The notes under the pieces were generated by a model. That model made no database searches and was not told the origin of the DNA. It saw nothing but the letters and a program-made list of their open reading frames with translations. Position numbers and translations under genes: made by a program. DNA of 64,000 nucleotides from Entonaema liquescens (Eukaryota > Ascomycota > Sordariomycetes > Xylariales > Xylariaceae), in the NCBI GenBank assembly GCA_902805475.1, contig CADCSX010000003.1:3534001-3598000 (forward strand), written 5' to 3'. Every line of letters starts with the position of its first letter. Positions within the stretch are counted from its first letter, which is position 1. Shown here piece by piece: positions 22,301-31,733 of the stretch.

Positions 22301-22865
22301 AACGCGCGGGACTCTCCAAAGCTTCTCGTAACTCGCGAGCTTCGATCTCCTTCTCGATAGCGGCGTCGATATGCGCCAATGCAACATCTATGTCCACGGG
22401 AACCGGTACATCCTCGCCAGCATTCTGGCTCGCTTCAGCAGCCTCGACAGCATCGGCATCCTGAGCATTGGCCTCGGGATCCTCGAGAACGGACGAAGCA
22501 TTCGGCTTCCACTCGATGGGCTTCGGAAACTGAAACTGGGTCCATTCTTTTTCAATATCACCACTGTCCTGCTGTTTCCTCAGCGCCTCAAAGTAGGCAT
22601 CCAAGTTTCCATGGCTCCCATCTTTCTCGTGACGAAGGTCATGCCGAGCATTCGGATTCGAGCTATGGAAGGCATTCTGAAGCTGGAGACTAGTGAGGCG
22701 TCCGACGCGCTGACTGTTACGTCGAGCGAACGACGGACGGTTCTGTGAATTTAGGACATGGGGGTGTGTAGCAGCTACGACAGATTGTGCGTAGCCGTGG
22801 GTGAAAGATTTCGCAAATCCTTGACGGATGAAATTCTGGTACAAGGACGAATAGATGGTGGGCAT
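19338..22865 (-). CDS. Large mitochondrial PPR protein, Cya5/Pet309-like
   Basis: Intronless, 1175 aa, ATG at 22865. Pentatricopeptide-repeat proteins bind organellar RNA; the fungal Cya5/Pet309 group activates cox1 mRNA translation. The N-terminus is rich in Arg, Ser and aromatics without acidic residues for about 60 aa (IYSSLYQNFIRQGF), as expected of a mitochondrial presequence. PPR units are visible throughout, e.g. TYNILVGLLAARCLEV, ETYHQLISACAQAGRVSDM, SFLYNALIGKLGKARRIDD, VTYGTIVNALCRVSDEKFA, HTYKLLVDTHATLEP. Repeats cluster at residues 240-520 and 780-1150 with a less regular middle. The promoter-proximal leader is CT-rich on the coding strand, with a GAA/CTT microsatellite at about 22947-22970. 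PPR membership is certain; the Cya5 orthology rests on size and layout only. Confidence 0.85.
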   Translation of the reverse strand: MPTIYSSLYQNFIRQGFAKSFTHGYAQSVVAATHPHVLNSQNRPSFARRNSQRVGRLTSLQLQNAFHSSNPNARHDLRHEKDGSHGNLDAYFEALRKQQDSGDIEKEWTQFQFPKPIEWKPNASSVLEDPEANAQDADAVEAAEASQNAGEDVPVPVDIDVALAHIDAAIEKEIEARELREALESPARSLRASTPSIGSGVQSRARSPVLERPATPNNISRTVTPPVDPQSKSYADHLTKLSEDGRYAEIPAVFEAMLVADIKPTAASYNALLVAAIHIPTEKIEVVSKALDVYADMMRRKITPDSDTYNILVGLLAARCLEVSTLKKGLEEKRLRFGGMDEPGKFMFASNELEHAILSEDDRLDLAIKLFETSVLTNRANYSSETYHQLISACAQAGRVSDMLHLFEHMELSGSVPFAATFPSMITAFANTGDLASAVECYSEYKDLAVAHDNGNYTLNDRLDSQVYASVINAYVINDKLDGAMKFYEKIVKSYGVGAAEIQDAIISGGFVKGFTTRGIYHEALQWAQAIENEARLGALADIATAAADFGDRHTAAAAFAYIPTVFQGIATPAMSLLALSVRHGDVHAAARYWHILSSPEIKVDSSFIEPAAMYAVAMIGSGQVVEGLAQSDMMFQRIRAAENEAKPNLADELEEAAEFISRFMTARGIVDPREIATPVSFEQQVFTASPYPSTPTVSSYEDNFDPYAHNTDFKGSSIISDELEGAHGRKGPRLHEALTRFRNMRRAGRHPRYITYAKMISAAARDGKMDLCHEVLATARTDVPFLPQYSVVRYGWSSILDAMVGACLTLGDRVLAEQYHLELLEMGAAPSANTFGLYITTLKESTKTFDEASEAVKIFHRAKAEGVEPSSFLYNALIGKLGKARRIDDCLFYFAEMRALGIKPTSVTYGTIVNALCRVSDEKFAEELFDEMESMPNYKARPAPYNSMMQFFLTTKRDKAKVLAYYDRMQDKGIAPTAHTYKLLVDTHATLEPVNMTAAEVVLDMIRASGDKPEPVHYASLIHARGCVLHDMQGARKIFDSVMSDPSIRPNACLFQALFEAMVANHQVADTEALLSVMRQKRVELTPYIANTLIHGWASEKNIDKASSIYNSVGREKREPSTYEAMTRAFLAVEDRERAKSVVGEMLSRGYPSAVVNKVLELLGGGNSEEAVVV

Positions 22866-25800
22866 TTAGATGACACCAGGAGGGAGGGACTAAAGAAGAC
22901 AGAAGAAGATCTTGGTTAGTATAATCCCAATGGAATTCTATTAACTGAAGAGAAGAAGAAGAAGAAGAGGCGATCTGAGAGAAACATATTTTGTGCGCGT
23001 GTGACACAATCTTGGCGAGCTATCGTAAATATAAAATAAATTTTCTTCGCCATCGTGAAAGAGCTAGCAAAGAATGTAACCAAATCGATGACGACTTACA
23101 TAGAGAAAGGATAAAATAGGGAGTTGCAGGTTCATTTGACAGCACCTCAGCCGTCAAACAAACGCGCCAATTTTATAAAATAAGAAATGGGGGTTGAATT
23201 GATCGAAAAGAAGTGAATGGAGAGAGAAGAGAAGAATCTCATCAAAAAATGAACGAGTTGGTGTGGGATGGGATTTGGTGGATGATATTGGAATTTGGGG
23301 ATAATAATAAAATTTGAGCAATGATAATTTTTTACTGGGACTACCATTTTTTGCAAACTTCACACACGCGCAGGGGGGGGACTAGGGTAGGATGTCTAGG
23401 GACTAGAGACTAAAGAAACAGGGACCTAAGGTGTGCTACGCGCATTAGCCCTATGGCTAACGTCCTCTCCGACTTCTTTTTTACTGCTGACAACTTCCTG
23501 TCGGCCTTTTGGGGTTACATTTCCATTGACTTCCAAATCAACACAGTGGATCCCGGGGCTAAGAAGGAAGGATCCGGGAAGCCAGTTAGTGTTTTGCACT
23601 CTAGATACAGTATGCGAACTACCTAAAAGTTCCTCTAATGCAGCCTTGACCACGAGCTTGTACAGTAGATAGGTGCCCCTCACCCCTCTAGAATTTTATA
23701 TGGATTTCATACCTTAGGTACACACCGTAAACCCGAGACTAGGCCGGAGGCGTCAAAAATTCATATTAATAAGAGAAAAGAAAAGAAAAGGATTTAAAAA
23801 CCATTACTCTATTCAATCCATAATGGTGGCAAGTAACACAGCTTCAATAAGTCAATTACAACATACCGGACTACGTAATAAGCATGGAAGGCAACTTAAA
23901 AAAAGGCTCAACTGAAAATAAACGAATATATACGAATACATGCAAGATCTGGATAGCCACAGGTTAATTTACTACAACCAAACGCCCTATGACGGAGGTA
24001 ACCCTCCTACCTAAGCTTCCAGGCAGCCAGATGACCCTTGGATAAACAATAATCAGACTAATCAGATCTCGAATTCGTCATCCATTTTTTCAGGACAATC
24101 CTAAATATACATGGAGATTGCGTATTGGCCTATGGCAGTTCAGCTAAAGGCCAGATTGTCTCTAGCTATCTGATGAAATGACGAAGCTATGTTAATGCCT
24201 GGAATTTATGGATGCTAGTCATTATGTCCGTATACTACAGGAGCTACAGCTGAGAATAGCCATGAAGCGCAGATTAGCGTACGGCACGTTCGGAAGCAAT
24301 TTTTCTTTCCATCAAGTTAAGAAGACACACCGGGAAGATTAGGACGCGTATAAGACCCCGGTCCTGGAGATCAGAGCCGTGATTCGTTCACTCCTGGCCG
24401 ACATGCCCAATGAGGAAACGCTATCATCCTTGAGGGTGGGTGAAGCCGGAATCTCGATCCCAGTCTGTCGGGATGCGAGGAAAGCCTGTGCCCCGTGCCC
24501 TCAGGTGCATCATCATACAGCTCTACCTAGTGTACAGCAAGCTTACGGCACTCGCTGCGCATTACAAACGCATGAAGCTATTGCGGAGGGGTAGCTCATG
24601 ATATCGAGGTTTCCCCGGATTTATTCTTCAAGGGACCGGCAATGAAACTTGGCGGTGGCGAGAAATATCATCCTCTCGATTCCAATTCCAAAAAGCTTGT
24701 CCCGTTTGTCTATTGCCGATATTATAATGACAACCGAAGTCGCAAGCTGAGAGAGGAATCCTAGCTTATAGTGTCACGAGGTAACGGCAATCTCATCAAG
24801 ATTCATGCCTACGACGAGTTAAGCCAACAAGTCGCGGATCTTAATAGGAGGATTAGAAAGAAACAAGAAAGTTAAAGGAATAAACATTTTAGAACCTCCA
24901 TTATTCCACCAATTGCAAAGGGTTCTTATTCATTCTTCTAAAGTTAACTTCACTCACCGAAGCTTAAGCACACTCAAGTATACCTATACCTACTCAGGCA
25001 CATGCGACGCGATACCCAATGTTACCAACTTCGGTTACTTGGTATCTCAAAGTTACCTACTAACAATTTCGACAACCGATATCCATCTACGGTTACTAAA
25101 CTCTTCCATCCACCCATTCAGCCGCGTCGAGGCCCTAAGTGGCAGAGTGGGTAAGTGGGGGAGGAAGACTTTAGGTCCTTTTTTTTTTTTTTTTTTTCGA
25201 AAAGGATTGCCATGTGCGAAGCTGCAGAAAACGGCTCACGGGACCAACTGCAGTCTGCTAGAGCTTCCCTGCTAACGAAAATGCTCCGCGACGCCTTCTC
25301 GCTTGGGCCCTAGCGCCATCCTTAAGAGAAATAAGAGAAACCCGCTTTCTTCGTCCGAGTACCGAGCCCTATCGCCGTACCGCCGTCGGCCTCGACAATT
25401 TCCCCGTTTTCCATTCTACCACCATCTATTCTTGCCGCTGACGTAAATTACCGAATTCTTTCGTTGGCTCCGTGTCAACTCGTATTTCCATAATCTCTTA
25501 CCTGAAACGGCTTGAAACTTCACCGTGAGGTATTTGCAAAGTTGTCCTTCCTAGCTTCATCGTAGTTTGCGCACGTGTGTACTATAACCCTATACGCTAC
25601 ACGACGATCATTCCTAGCCGAAAGGAAAAGAAGAGAAGAGTATTATTCCCTTGTTTACTAAACGTCGCCCACGTCTATGCGTCAGCATTTTGCATGACTC
25701 ACATGCAGGACTCTGCTGCACTGTAACCGAGACGTGATAGCTTAATTCTCGGTAATGTTCCCGTTCGATCGCTCATGTATGCCGACTTATTCGGCGTCAA

Positions 25801-26487
25801 TCGTCGATCGTACACATATCTAAGCCAAGCATGGGAATATGCGGTGGACGCCGCCGGCTCGCTAAAATCCCGGAGATCTTCCCGTCTTCGAATCTCACTA
25901 CTGTTACTTGAATTCCAAATTTTAGTCCCGGGGTTTTGAGCGTCGCTGTACCATTCCGTCCAAAGGTATGATGGCATTATACTAGAGATGAGTCACGCGA
26001 AGACAATACACGCCAACATAGTTGCTTTCCATCTGAACGTCGCATTAGTTCATAGAGGGTGAGAAGAGACATCAATGATATTCGCACCCAATTAGGTAGT
26101 TTCTAACAAAAATATAATTGAATAAGGAGAACAATAAGTTGGCTACAGAGGCTTAGCATCACTACTGATCTTATAAACATTAATAACTGGTAATATTACC
26201 AAAGTAATTCCTAATAACTCCTGTTGAGTATGAGTATTTAAACTGGAGTATAGTATGTATCAGGGTTGGGCATTAAATTTAGATAGGGGTTAAGAACTGC
26301 GAAGTCACATTCTTCCATATGGTTGCACGCCATAAACTCTAGTTAAAGATGATAAGACTCTTGCTTCATTACGAATATCCTAGGATACCTAGATCGTCCT
26401 AGCAATAGGGGTGCCTTATAGATTATTCCCTTAATATTCCCTACGACTGGCCTATGTTCGCGAGCCCCCCAATATGCAGTACTATTC
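22866..26487. other. Long gene-free stretch
   Basis: The first 150 bp hold the PPR gene leader. Beyond that I see only short motif-free open frames (under 125 codons), many starting without ATG. A T19 tract sits at 25179-25197. The segment 25260-25480 is C/T-rich like a fungal promoter or 5' leader, but no coding sequence follows it. No tRNA or 5S rRNA signature found. Confidence 0.5.
25179..25197. repeat. 19-nt poly-T tract
   Basis: Pure T run in non-coding sequence. No target-site duplication or retroposon body was recognised beside it. Confidence 0.8.
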
Positions 26488-27971
26488 TTACTTCTTCGAA
26501 AAGAAGGACATAATGTTGCCTTGACCCTTACCTGCGGCCTTCTTGGGCTTCGCAGCAGGTTCCGATTTGACAGGTTGAGGCTTCTGTTTGGGCGGCGGCG
26601 GAGCCTCGTCCTCGGAGAAAGATTCCCAGCCTTGCTCCTGTATCGTCACCAAGTATCCCTTATCGTCCATAACCTGTTTCTTGCGTGTGACTCGTCGTCT
26701 ACCCCTCTTGCGACCATCGCCTGTGCTCGATACTACCTCTGCGGGCTCTTCTACCTTAGGTTCCAATTCAGGTGGGGGCACCTCCTCCTCTTCCTCCATG
26801 GGCTCATCAACAGGACTCTCCGCTTTCTCCTCTTCCTCTTCTTCACTCTCTTCCATCATACGACGGAGCTCGGCTTGTCGGTTCTTCCTCGTTTGCCTAG
26901 CACTCTCTGATTCTTGCTTAACCTCCGGCATTGGCACGACGTCGTCCTCTCCATCATCGGACAATGCCATCTTTTGGTCCTCCTCGGCAGCACTTGCAGC
27001 AGCCGATGATGCCCCCGATCCCGCAGCCTTAGCGGCGGGTTTCTTAGGTTTGGCAGCCGCCTTCGCAAACATTTGCCCAATACCGGAAGAACTCTGTCGC
27101 TTCAACGAAGCACCGGAAGTAGGCTTTTTAGCAGTAGCTGAAGTTGATCCTTTAACATTGGCTTGAGGTGCTACCTTTGGTTCCTCCTTAACGTCGGCCG
27201 GTTTCGTCTCCTCCTTGCTTTCGGACTTTGGTGCAGTTTTCGGAGCGGGTGCATTAGTAACAGGCTTCGGTACCGGCCCGCGGCGTTCCCTCTTACGCAC
27301 ATTGGGATTGGTAATTGAACTAAAGACTTTGCTCGAAGCTGGAACATCGCCTACTGTAGAAAGCTCTAAAACCTGTCGAGCCGTGTCGGCTAAGAGCTGG
27401 AGATCTTTCAGGGGGTGAGGTGCCAAGCTGTAGATATGTATCGACGTAACTTCTTTATACTCTGCCAGCAGATCTGCCTTTCGTTAACTAAGCCCAAGAA
27501 GGAAATCAGAGTATATTCGCCAACCTTGCAGTCGTTCCTCCTTTACTATAGACAGTGTATAAGTAGGGACTTCATCCGAGAAAGGAACATGCATCTCTTC
27601 TGAAGCTTGTGAATCGGTCATCTTCACATCACCGTCCGATTCCTCTACTTTCGCCGCTGCTTTCTTAGTGCCATATACGAGGTATGTGGCATGAAGAGAC
27701 CCAGGGCGTTTATCATTCTGTGATTTATGAAACTCATAGAGCATCCTAGAAAAAAACCGTTAGTAACCTTTAATTCGTTCAATCTCATAGGATATATGTA
27801 CTCTTTAGCAGTATTGACATGAACTTTCAAGGCCCGACTCAGAAGGCGATAAGTGACCTTGAAAATAGATACATTAGTATGTTGCCGTGGGTTGTGCAAT
27901 AAGTTTTTGTAACTCACCAACTGGTCCTCCGTGAGGAGCTTCTGGGCTAGATACTGCATATAATCTTCCAT
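26488..27971 (-). CDS. CDC27: DNA polymerase delta subunit 3 (Cdc27/POLD3)
   Basis: Four exons: 27918-27971, 27802-27857, 27525-27745, 26488-27473; phases close to give 438 aa. This non-catalytic subunit bridges Pol delta to PCNA and is also shared with Pol zeta in yeast and humans. The N-terminus (EDYMQYLAQKLLTEDQL, then VTYRLLSRALKVHVNTAKEML) is the winged-helix part that contacts the B-subunit. The middle is long, low-complexity and charged, with Lys/Pro/Ala and Glu-rich tracts. The C-terminus ends QGNIMSFFSKK, a perfect PIP box (Q-x-x-I-x-x-F-F) for PCNA binding at residues 428-435. The gene is head to head with RAD18, 461 bp between start codons, so co-regulation is likely. Short exons 1 and 2 (54 and 56 nt) make this gene easy to mis-annotate. 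Confidence 0.92.
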
Positions 27972-28432
27972 TTTTACTAGAAACTTAAAACCCGATTTCC
28001 TAGATAGACGATCTAGTTTGCGGCATAGCTGATCGAAACGCAGTATAATTTGTCTTTTGCTATTCGTAAATTAATTGATGTAATTGTTAAAGTGAGAAAG
28101 GTGGCATGCCACTTTAAAGCTGGCAGTCGCGTCTGAAAAAGAAAGACGCGTTAAGTGGCAGTGGGGCTAGAAACTTACAGGTACCAGCCAGTAAAGGGCA
28201 ACCAGTAACAGGGGTTTTGATTTTCAGGTAGTAAGCGCGTCGCTACGGACGTCGCGATTATAGTTTTGCCAATGATCTCATCGCATATGCGAGCCTCGAC
28301 TTCCACGCCGACTTTCCTTGTGTCGGCTCGTCATTTCCCGCTCCAATAGACAAAGAAGAACTTAAATGCGTCTCTGCTTATGAACAAGTACTCGAACACT
28401 ATAGAAAATCAGGATTGCCCACCAGCAACTAC
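27972..28432. promoter_or_regulatory. Shared POLD3-RAD18 promoter with MCB-like sites
   Basis: 461-bp divergent promoter. A full MCB (ACGCGT) lies at 28146-28151, with further ACGCG cores on the minus strand at 28128-28132 (CGCGT) and 28236-28240 (CGCGT). In yeasts MBF binds MCBs to drive G1/S replication genes. A perfect 12-bp palindrome GTGGCATGCCAC is at 28101-28112. Confidence 0.6.
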
Positions 28433-29833
28433 ATGAACCCGCGACAGATAAATACAGACCACCCCGACTTATTTTTACAATTGGCCATGAATAACGGCGC
28501 CATTCTCGAAACATTTGAAGATGTTGCCGATTCTACCGATTGGCTATCCACCCCTCTTACTGGGCTCGCCGCAGTCGAAGCGGCGCTTCGTTGCCAGGTC
28601 TGCAAAGATTTCTACAAGACACCGATGCTGACGTCTTGCAACCACACTTTCTGCTCGATATGTATCCGCCGAGCGCTCTCTAATGACGGGAAATGCCCAC
28701 TATGTCGTGCTTCCGAGCAAGAGATGAAACTGCGTAGTAACTGGTCCATGGAAGAAGTTGTTGTCGCATTTACGAAAACTCGACCGGACGTCCTACTCTA
28801 CGCAAGGAGATCACAGGATGCTATAGTTGAGCCAGGGAAGAGGAAATTAGGAGACACAGAGGATGAGGATTCGGCGAGCCAGCGATCGGGCAAGAGATTG
28901 CGGTCTTCTACAAGATTAAGCAAGTCGAGGAGTATAGAGACGACATCCGAAATGGCACGACTAGAAGTTGACGTGCCACACCAAGATCCGACAGATTTCG
29001 AACCCGACGACGGCCTAGTAGCATGTCCCATATGCCTGCAACGCATGAAGCCACTCCAGGTAGACAGACACCTTGATACTTCATGTCCAGGAGAACCGCA
29101 ACCAGATAAAACACCTTCAAAATCTAGCTCACGATCTACAAGTATACCCAATGCCTTCTCTTCATCATCGCCTAAAAAGGCACCGACTAGGACTTTCGAG
29201 CGCTTGCCAGCTGTAAACTATTCAATGCTCAAAGAGCCCCAATTGCGGAAGAAATTACAAGAACAGGGTCTATCAGCAGCGGGAGGTCGACAAATGCTGG
29301 AGAAGAGACATAAGGAGTGGACGACGATATGGAACGCAAACTGCGACTCTCAATACCCACGGCGAAAAGGGGACTTATTACACGATCTAGACACATGGGA
29401 ACGCACAATGGGCAGTCGAGCACCAACGAATTCACGGACGATCAGCTTAGGGGCACAGATCAAGGACAAGGACTTTGATGGCGCGGCGTGGGCTGCTAAG
29501 CACGATAACTCGTTTAAGGATCTGATAGCTAACGCGCGGCGGAACAAGGTGCTTATGGGGCGAAAAAGTAGCGAAAACGAGAAGACAGTGGGTGAGACAC
29601 ATGACAATAGTAAAAATAAGGAGGATAAACCAACTCCACAGCCTGATTCGGAGATGATAGCGTCGTTAAACTATTCGGAAGAACCACAGGAGCAAGTCGA
29701 CTCTGTCACACAAGCGACGGGGATAATCGATTTAACAGGCGGAATAGCCTCCTCAAACGCCTCTGCTGCAAAGCTTTCAGGCGGGGAGGAGGTGGAAGAT
29801 ATAAATGCTTCGTCGAGGACGACGGTGATATAA
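28433..29833 (+). CDS. RAD18: Postreplication repair E3 ubiquitin ligase Rad18
   Basis: Single exon, 466 aa from the ATG at 28433; an in-frame ATG at 28487 gives a start closer to the usual Rad18 N-terminus and may be the true one. Rad18 with Rad6 mono-ubiquitinates PCNA at stalled forks to allow translesion synthesis. Domains: ADSTDWLSTPL lead-in, then a C3HC4 RING at about residues 54-93 (CQVCKDF ... SCNHTFCSICIRR ... CPLC). A UBZ-type zinc finger follows at about 198-218 (CPICLQRMKPLQVDRHLDTSC), and a SAP domain at about 264-300 (LKEPQLRKKLQEQGLSAAGGRQ). The domain order is exactly that of Rad18. The C-terminal ~120 residues are poorly conserved, including a DLTGG stretch. Convergent with CHM7, 100 bp between stops. 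Confidence 0.94.
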   Translation: MNPRQINTDHPDLFLQLAMNNGAILETFEDVADSTDWLSTPLTGLAAVEAALRCQVCKDFYKTPMLTSCNHTFCSICIRRALSNDGKCPLCRASEQEMKLRSNWSMEEVVVAFTKTRPDVLLYARRSQDAIVEPGKRKLGDTEDEDSASQRSGKRLRSSTRLSKSRSIETTSEMARLEVDVPHQDPTDFEPDDGLVACPICLQRMKPLQVDRHLDTSCPGEPQPDKTPSKSSSRSTSIPNAFSSSSPKKAPTRTFERLPAVNYSMLKEPQLRKKLQEQGLSAAGGRQMLEKRHKEWTTIWNANCDSQYPRRKGDLLHDLDTWERTMGSRAPTNSRTISLGAQIKDKDFDGAAWAAKHDNSFKDLIANARRNKVLMGRKSSENEKTVGETHDNSKNKEDKPTPQPDSEMIASLNYSEEPQEQVDSVTQATGIIDLTGGIASSNASAAKLSGGEEVEDINASSRTTVI

Positions 29834-29933
29834 TTGCTAATATTACTACCTTATTCAAGGGAAGATCTATCAAATGGTCGCTTAGCAAGTAAATACGTAT
29901 TAGGCGGCTGCTGCTGCTGCCCTTGTTGCCGCT

Positions 29934-31387
29934 TTATAATTGCATGTTTCCCAGCTCATTAGCCGTGGCTGTGATAGGTGTAAGAGGCCTCGAGGCCTTG
30001 TCTCCTTCTTGGCCCGGTACAGGTAAGGGGCCCAGCTTCTCCAGCTCGGCGAGCTTGCGTCTCGTCTCCTCGGCATCTTTCTGTTCTTGTGCCTCGCGCT
30101 TGACTCTCTCGGCTTCCTCGTCCTTCTTCCGTTCCTCTGCTAGCATGGCCTCCAACTCGTCGTCGACTTCTGCTTCGTCGACCGTGGCTGCGGGACCTGC
30201 TTCGGCGATGATGTTGCCTACTTCGTCTACTTCACCCATTTGCTCGCGTAGATTCTCAAGCACCTCGTCGACCTTGTCGGCGCCGCCGACTTGTGCGTTT
30301 AGGTTGCGCAGTGCCACCGTGCTCGATTGCATGACCTTCACCAACTGCACGTTATCGGCGGCCTGCTCAATCTTGGTCGCCACATCTTCCAACTGGCTGA
30401 GCGTATTATGCCGTCGCGACAGATTCGTCTCGGCCAATTTCTTGGACTTGAGAGCCGCAAGCGCGGCGATCTTGTTCTTTCTCCGCACAGCGTCCTGGGC
30501 GGCAATATTCAACTCGTCGATGCGCCGGCTTAGTACCTCGGTCTGCCGCGTCAGGTCCTCCATAAGCTCCTTTAGAGACGCGATCGCCGAGTCCTCCTGG
30601 GTGATTTCTACGCCCTCGCCAGTACTCCGGATCCTAATAGTGTTCCCATCCGTTGCTAGCACGCTCTTGTCTCTCGAGAGGAACATGACTAGTACTTCCA
30701 TATCTACGTCCGACAACCGTTTTTCCTCGAGTAAGCCCTCCGCAAACGTCCGCTGGAAATGCGCTTTTGAAAAAGTCCGCTCAAAAGGCGACGTGAGATC
30801 CTCGGTTCTTTCGCTAAACGTCTTGGACACCTCTTCTAGATTGTGTAATATCACGAATTGGCCTTTCGGTAAGTTGTCGCCCGGTCCGCCTATCCCGACC
30901 TGCCGGAGACCCCACGACACGACGGACCACGGGATACTACTCCACGATCGGTGGTATATGCTCTCCTTCGCCTTAAGGAACTGTTGCAACGACATCATCT
31001 CCCCATTCGCTAAGGCTTCCTGCAGCACGGTGCCCAGAGCGAGCGGTCTTCCGAATTGCTTTGTTTCGAGAGAGCGGAGGAGAGCATCGCTTTCGAGGTC
31101 GATGGTTAGGTGGTTATGCGTCGCGGATTTGGAAGGGATGTGACCTGCTAGGGCGGCGGAGGAGAGGCCGCGCTTCCATGCTGCGACGTTGGCGGCGAAG
31201 CCATCCGGGTTGAGAGTTCGTTGAGAGCGGAAGTCGGAGTAGAGTGCTGGAAGACGAGCTCTAGAATCTACGTTAGGATATATTAATGCTAAAAATATTG
31301 GCAACATCAAAGGCAGATTGATAGAAGATGATTTTACCTCCGAAAATTGTCGTCGTTTTGTATAAGATAATCGAGAAGTTCGCCCAT
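29934..31387 (-). CDS. CHM7: ESCRT-III family protein Chm7 (CHMP7)
   Basis: Two exons, 31338-31387 and 29934-31260, giving 458 aa; the short first exon supplies MGELLDYLIQNDDNFR. Chm7 is the ESCRT-III protein recruited to the nuclear envelope for nuclear pore surveillance and resealing. The N-terminal half is the CHMP7-type winged-helix region (ARLPALYSDF, LNPDGFAANVAAWKRGL, IPWSVVSWGLRQVG). The C-terminal half is a Snf7 core of long charged helices (about residues 235-400; ALKSKKLAETNLSRRHNTLSQL). An acidic coiled-coil tail ends in a proline-rich LGPLPVPG segment that may be a MIT-interacting motif (inference). A long open frame antisense to this gene is a shadow. Confidence 0.9.
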
Positions 31388-31687
31388 GGTGATAATGAGG
31401 TTAGATTAGATAGGGAGATACGGTAATCTCTGATAACGTGTGGTACAAGATCGATTCTCCCAAGTTGTTTTATTGAAAATAGAACATCGAAAAATGCCGG
31501 ACAAGGCAAACAAATTTGAATATGAGATGCACTATGAAAGTACAAATGTCGGTGAATGCACACACATACAAGAAGCACAGCCTGCAGGGGTTCCGACAGG
31601 CAACGACGAGGAGCTTTGTCTCTCGATATGGGATTTCAATGGATGAATTGAAAACCGGAGGCGCACCGTGTTTATCGCTAGCCAAAA

Positions 31688-31733
31688 CTTATCAGCGCGA
31701 CGTCACTACCGCTACTACTGCAGCGCTGATAAG
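31688..31733. repeat. Perfect 11-bp inverted repeat carrying two GATA motifs
   Basis: CTTATCAGCGC at 31688-31698 pairs perfectly with GCGCTGATAAG at 31723-31733 across a 24-nt spacer. Each arm contains TGATAAG, a consensus HGATAR site, in opposed orientation, about 300 bp upstream of CHM7. Confidence 0.7.

Noticed and set aside
25179..25197. Poly-T tract as the tail of a retroposon
   Set aside because: No retroposon body or target-site duplication is recognisable around it.
24379..25275. Possible gene in the 22.9-26.5 kb gap
   Set aside because: The frames are short and lack domains, and no set of splice sites linked them into a coherent protein.
29923..31143. 406-codon open frame on the plus strand
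   Set aside because: It is antisense to CHM7, Ser-rich and motif-free; the minus frame has full ESCRT-III similarity.
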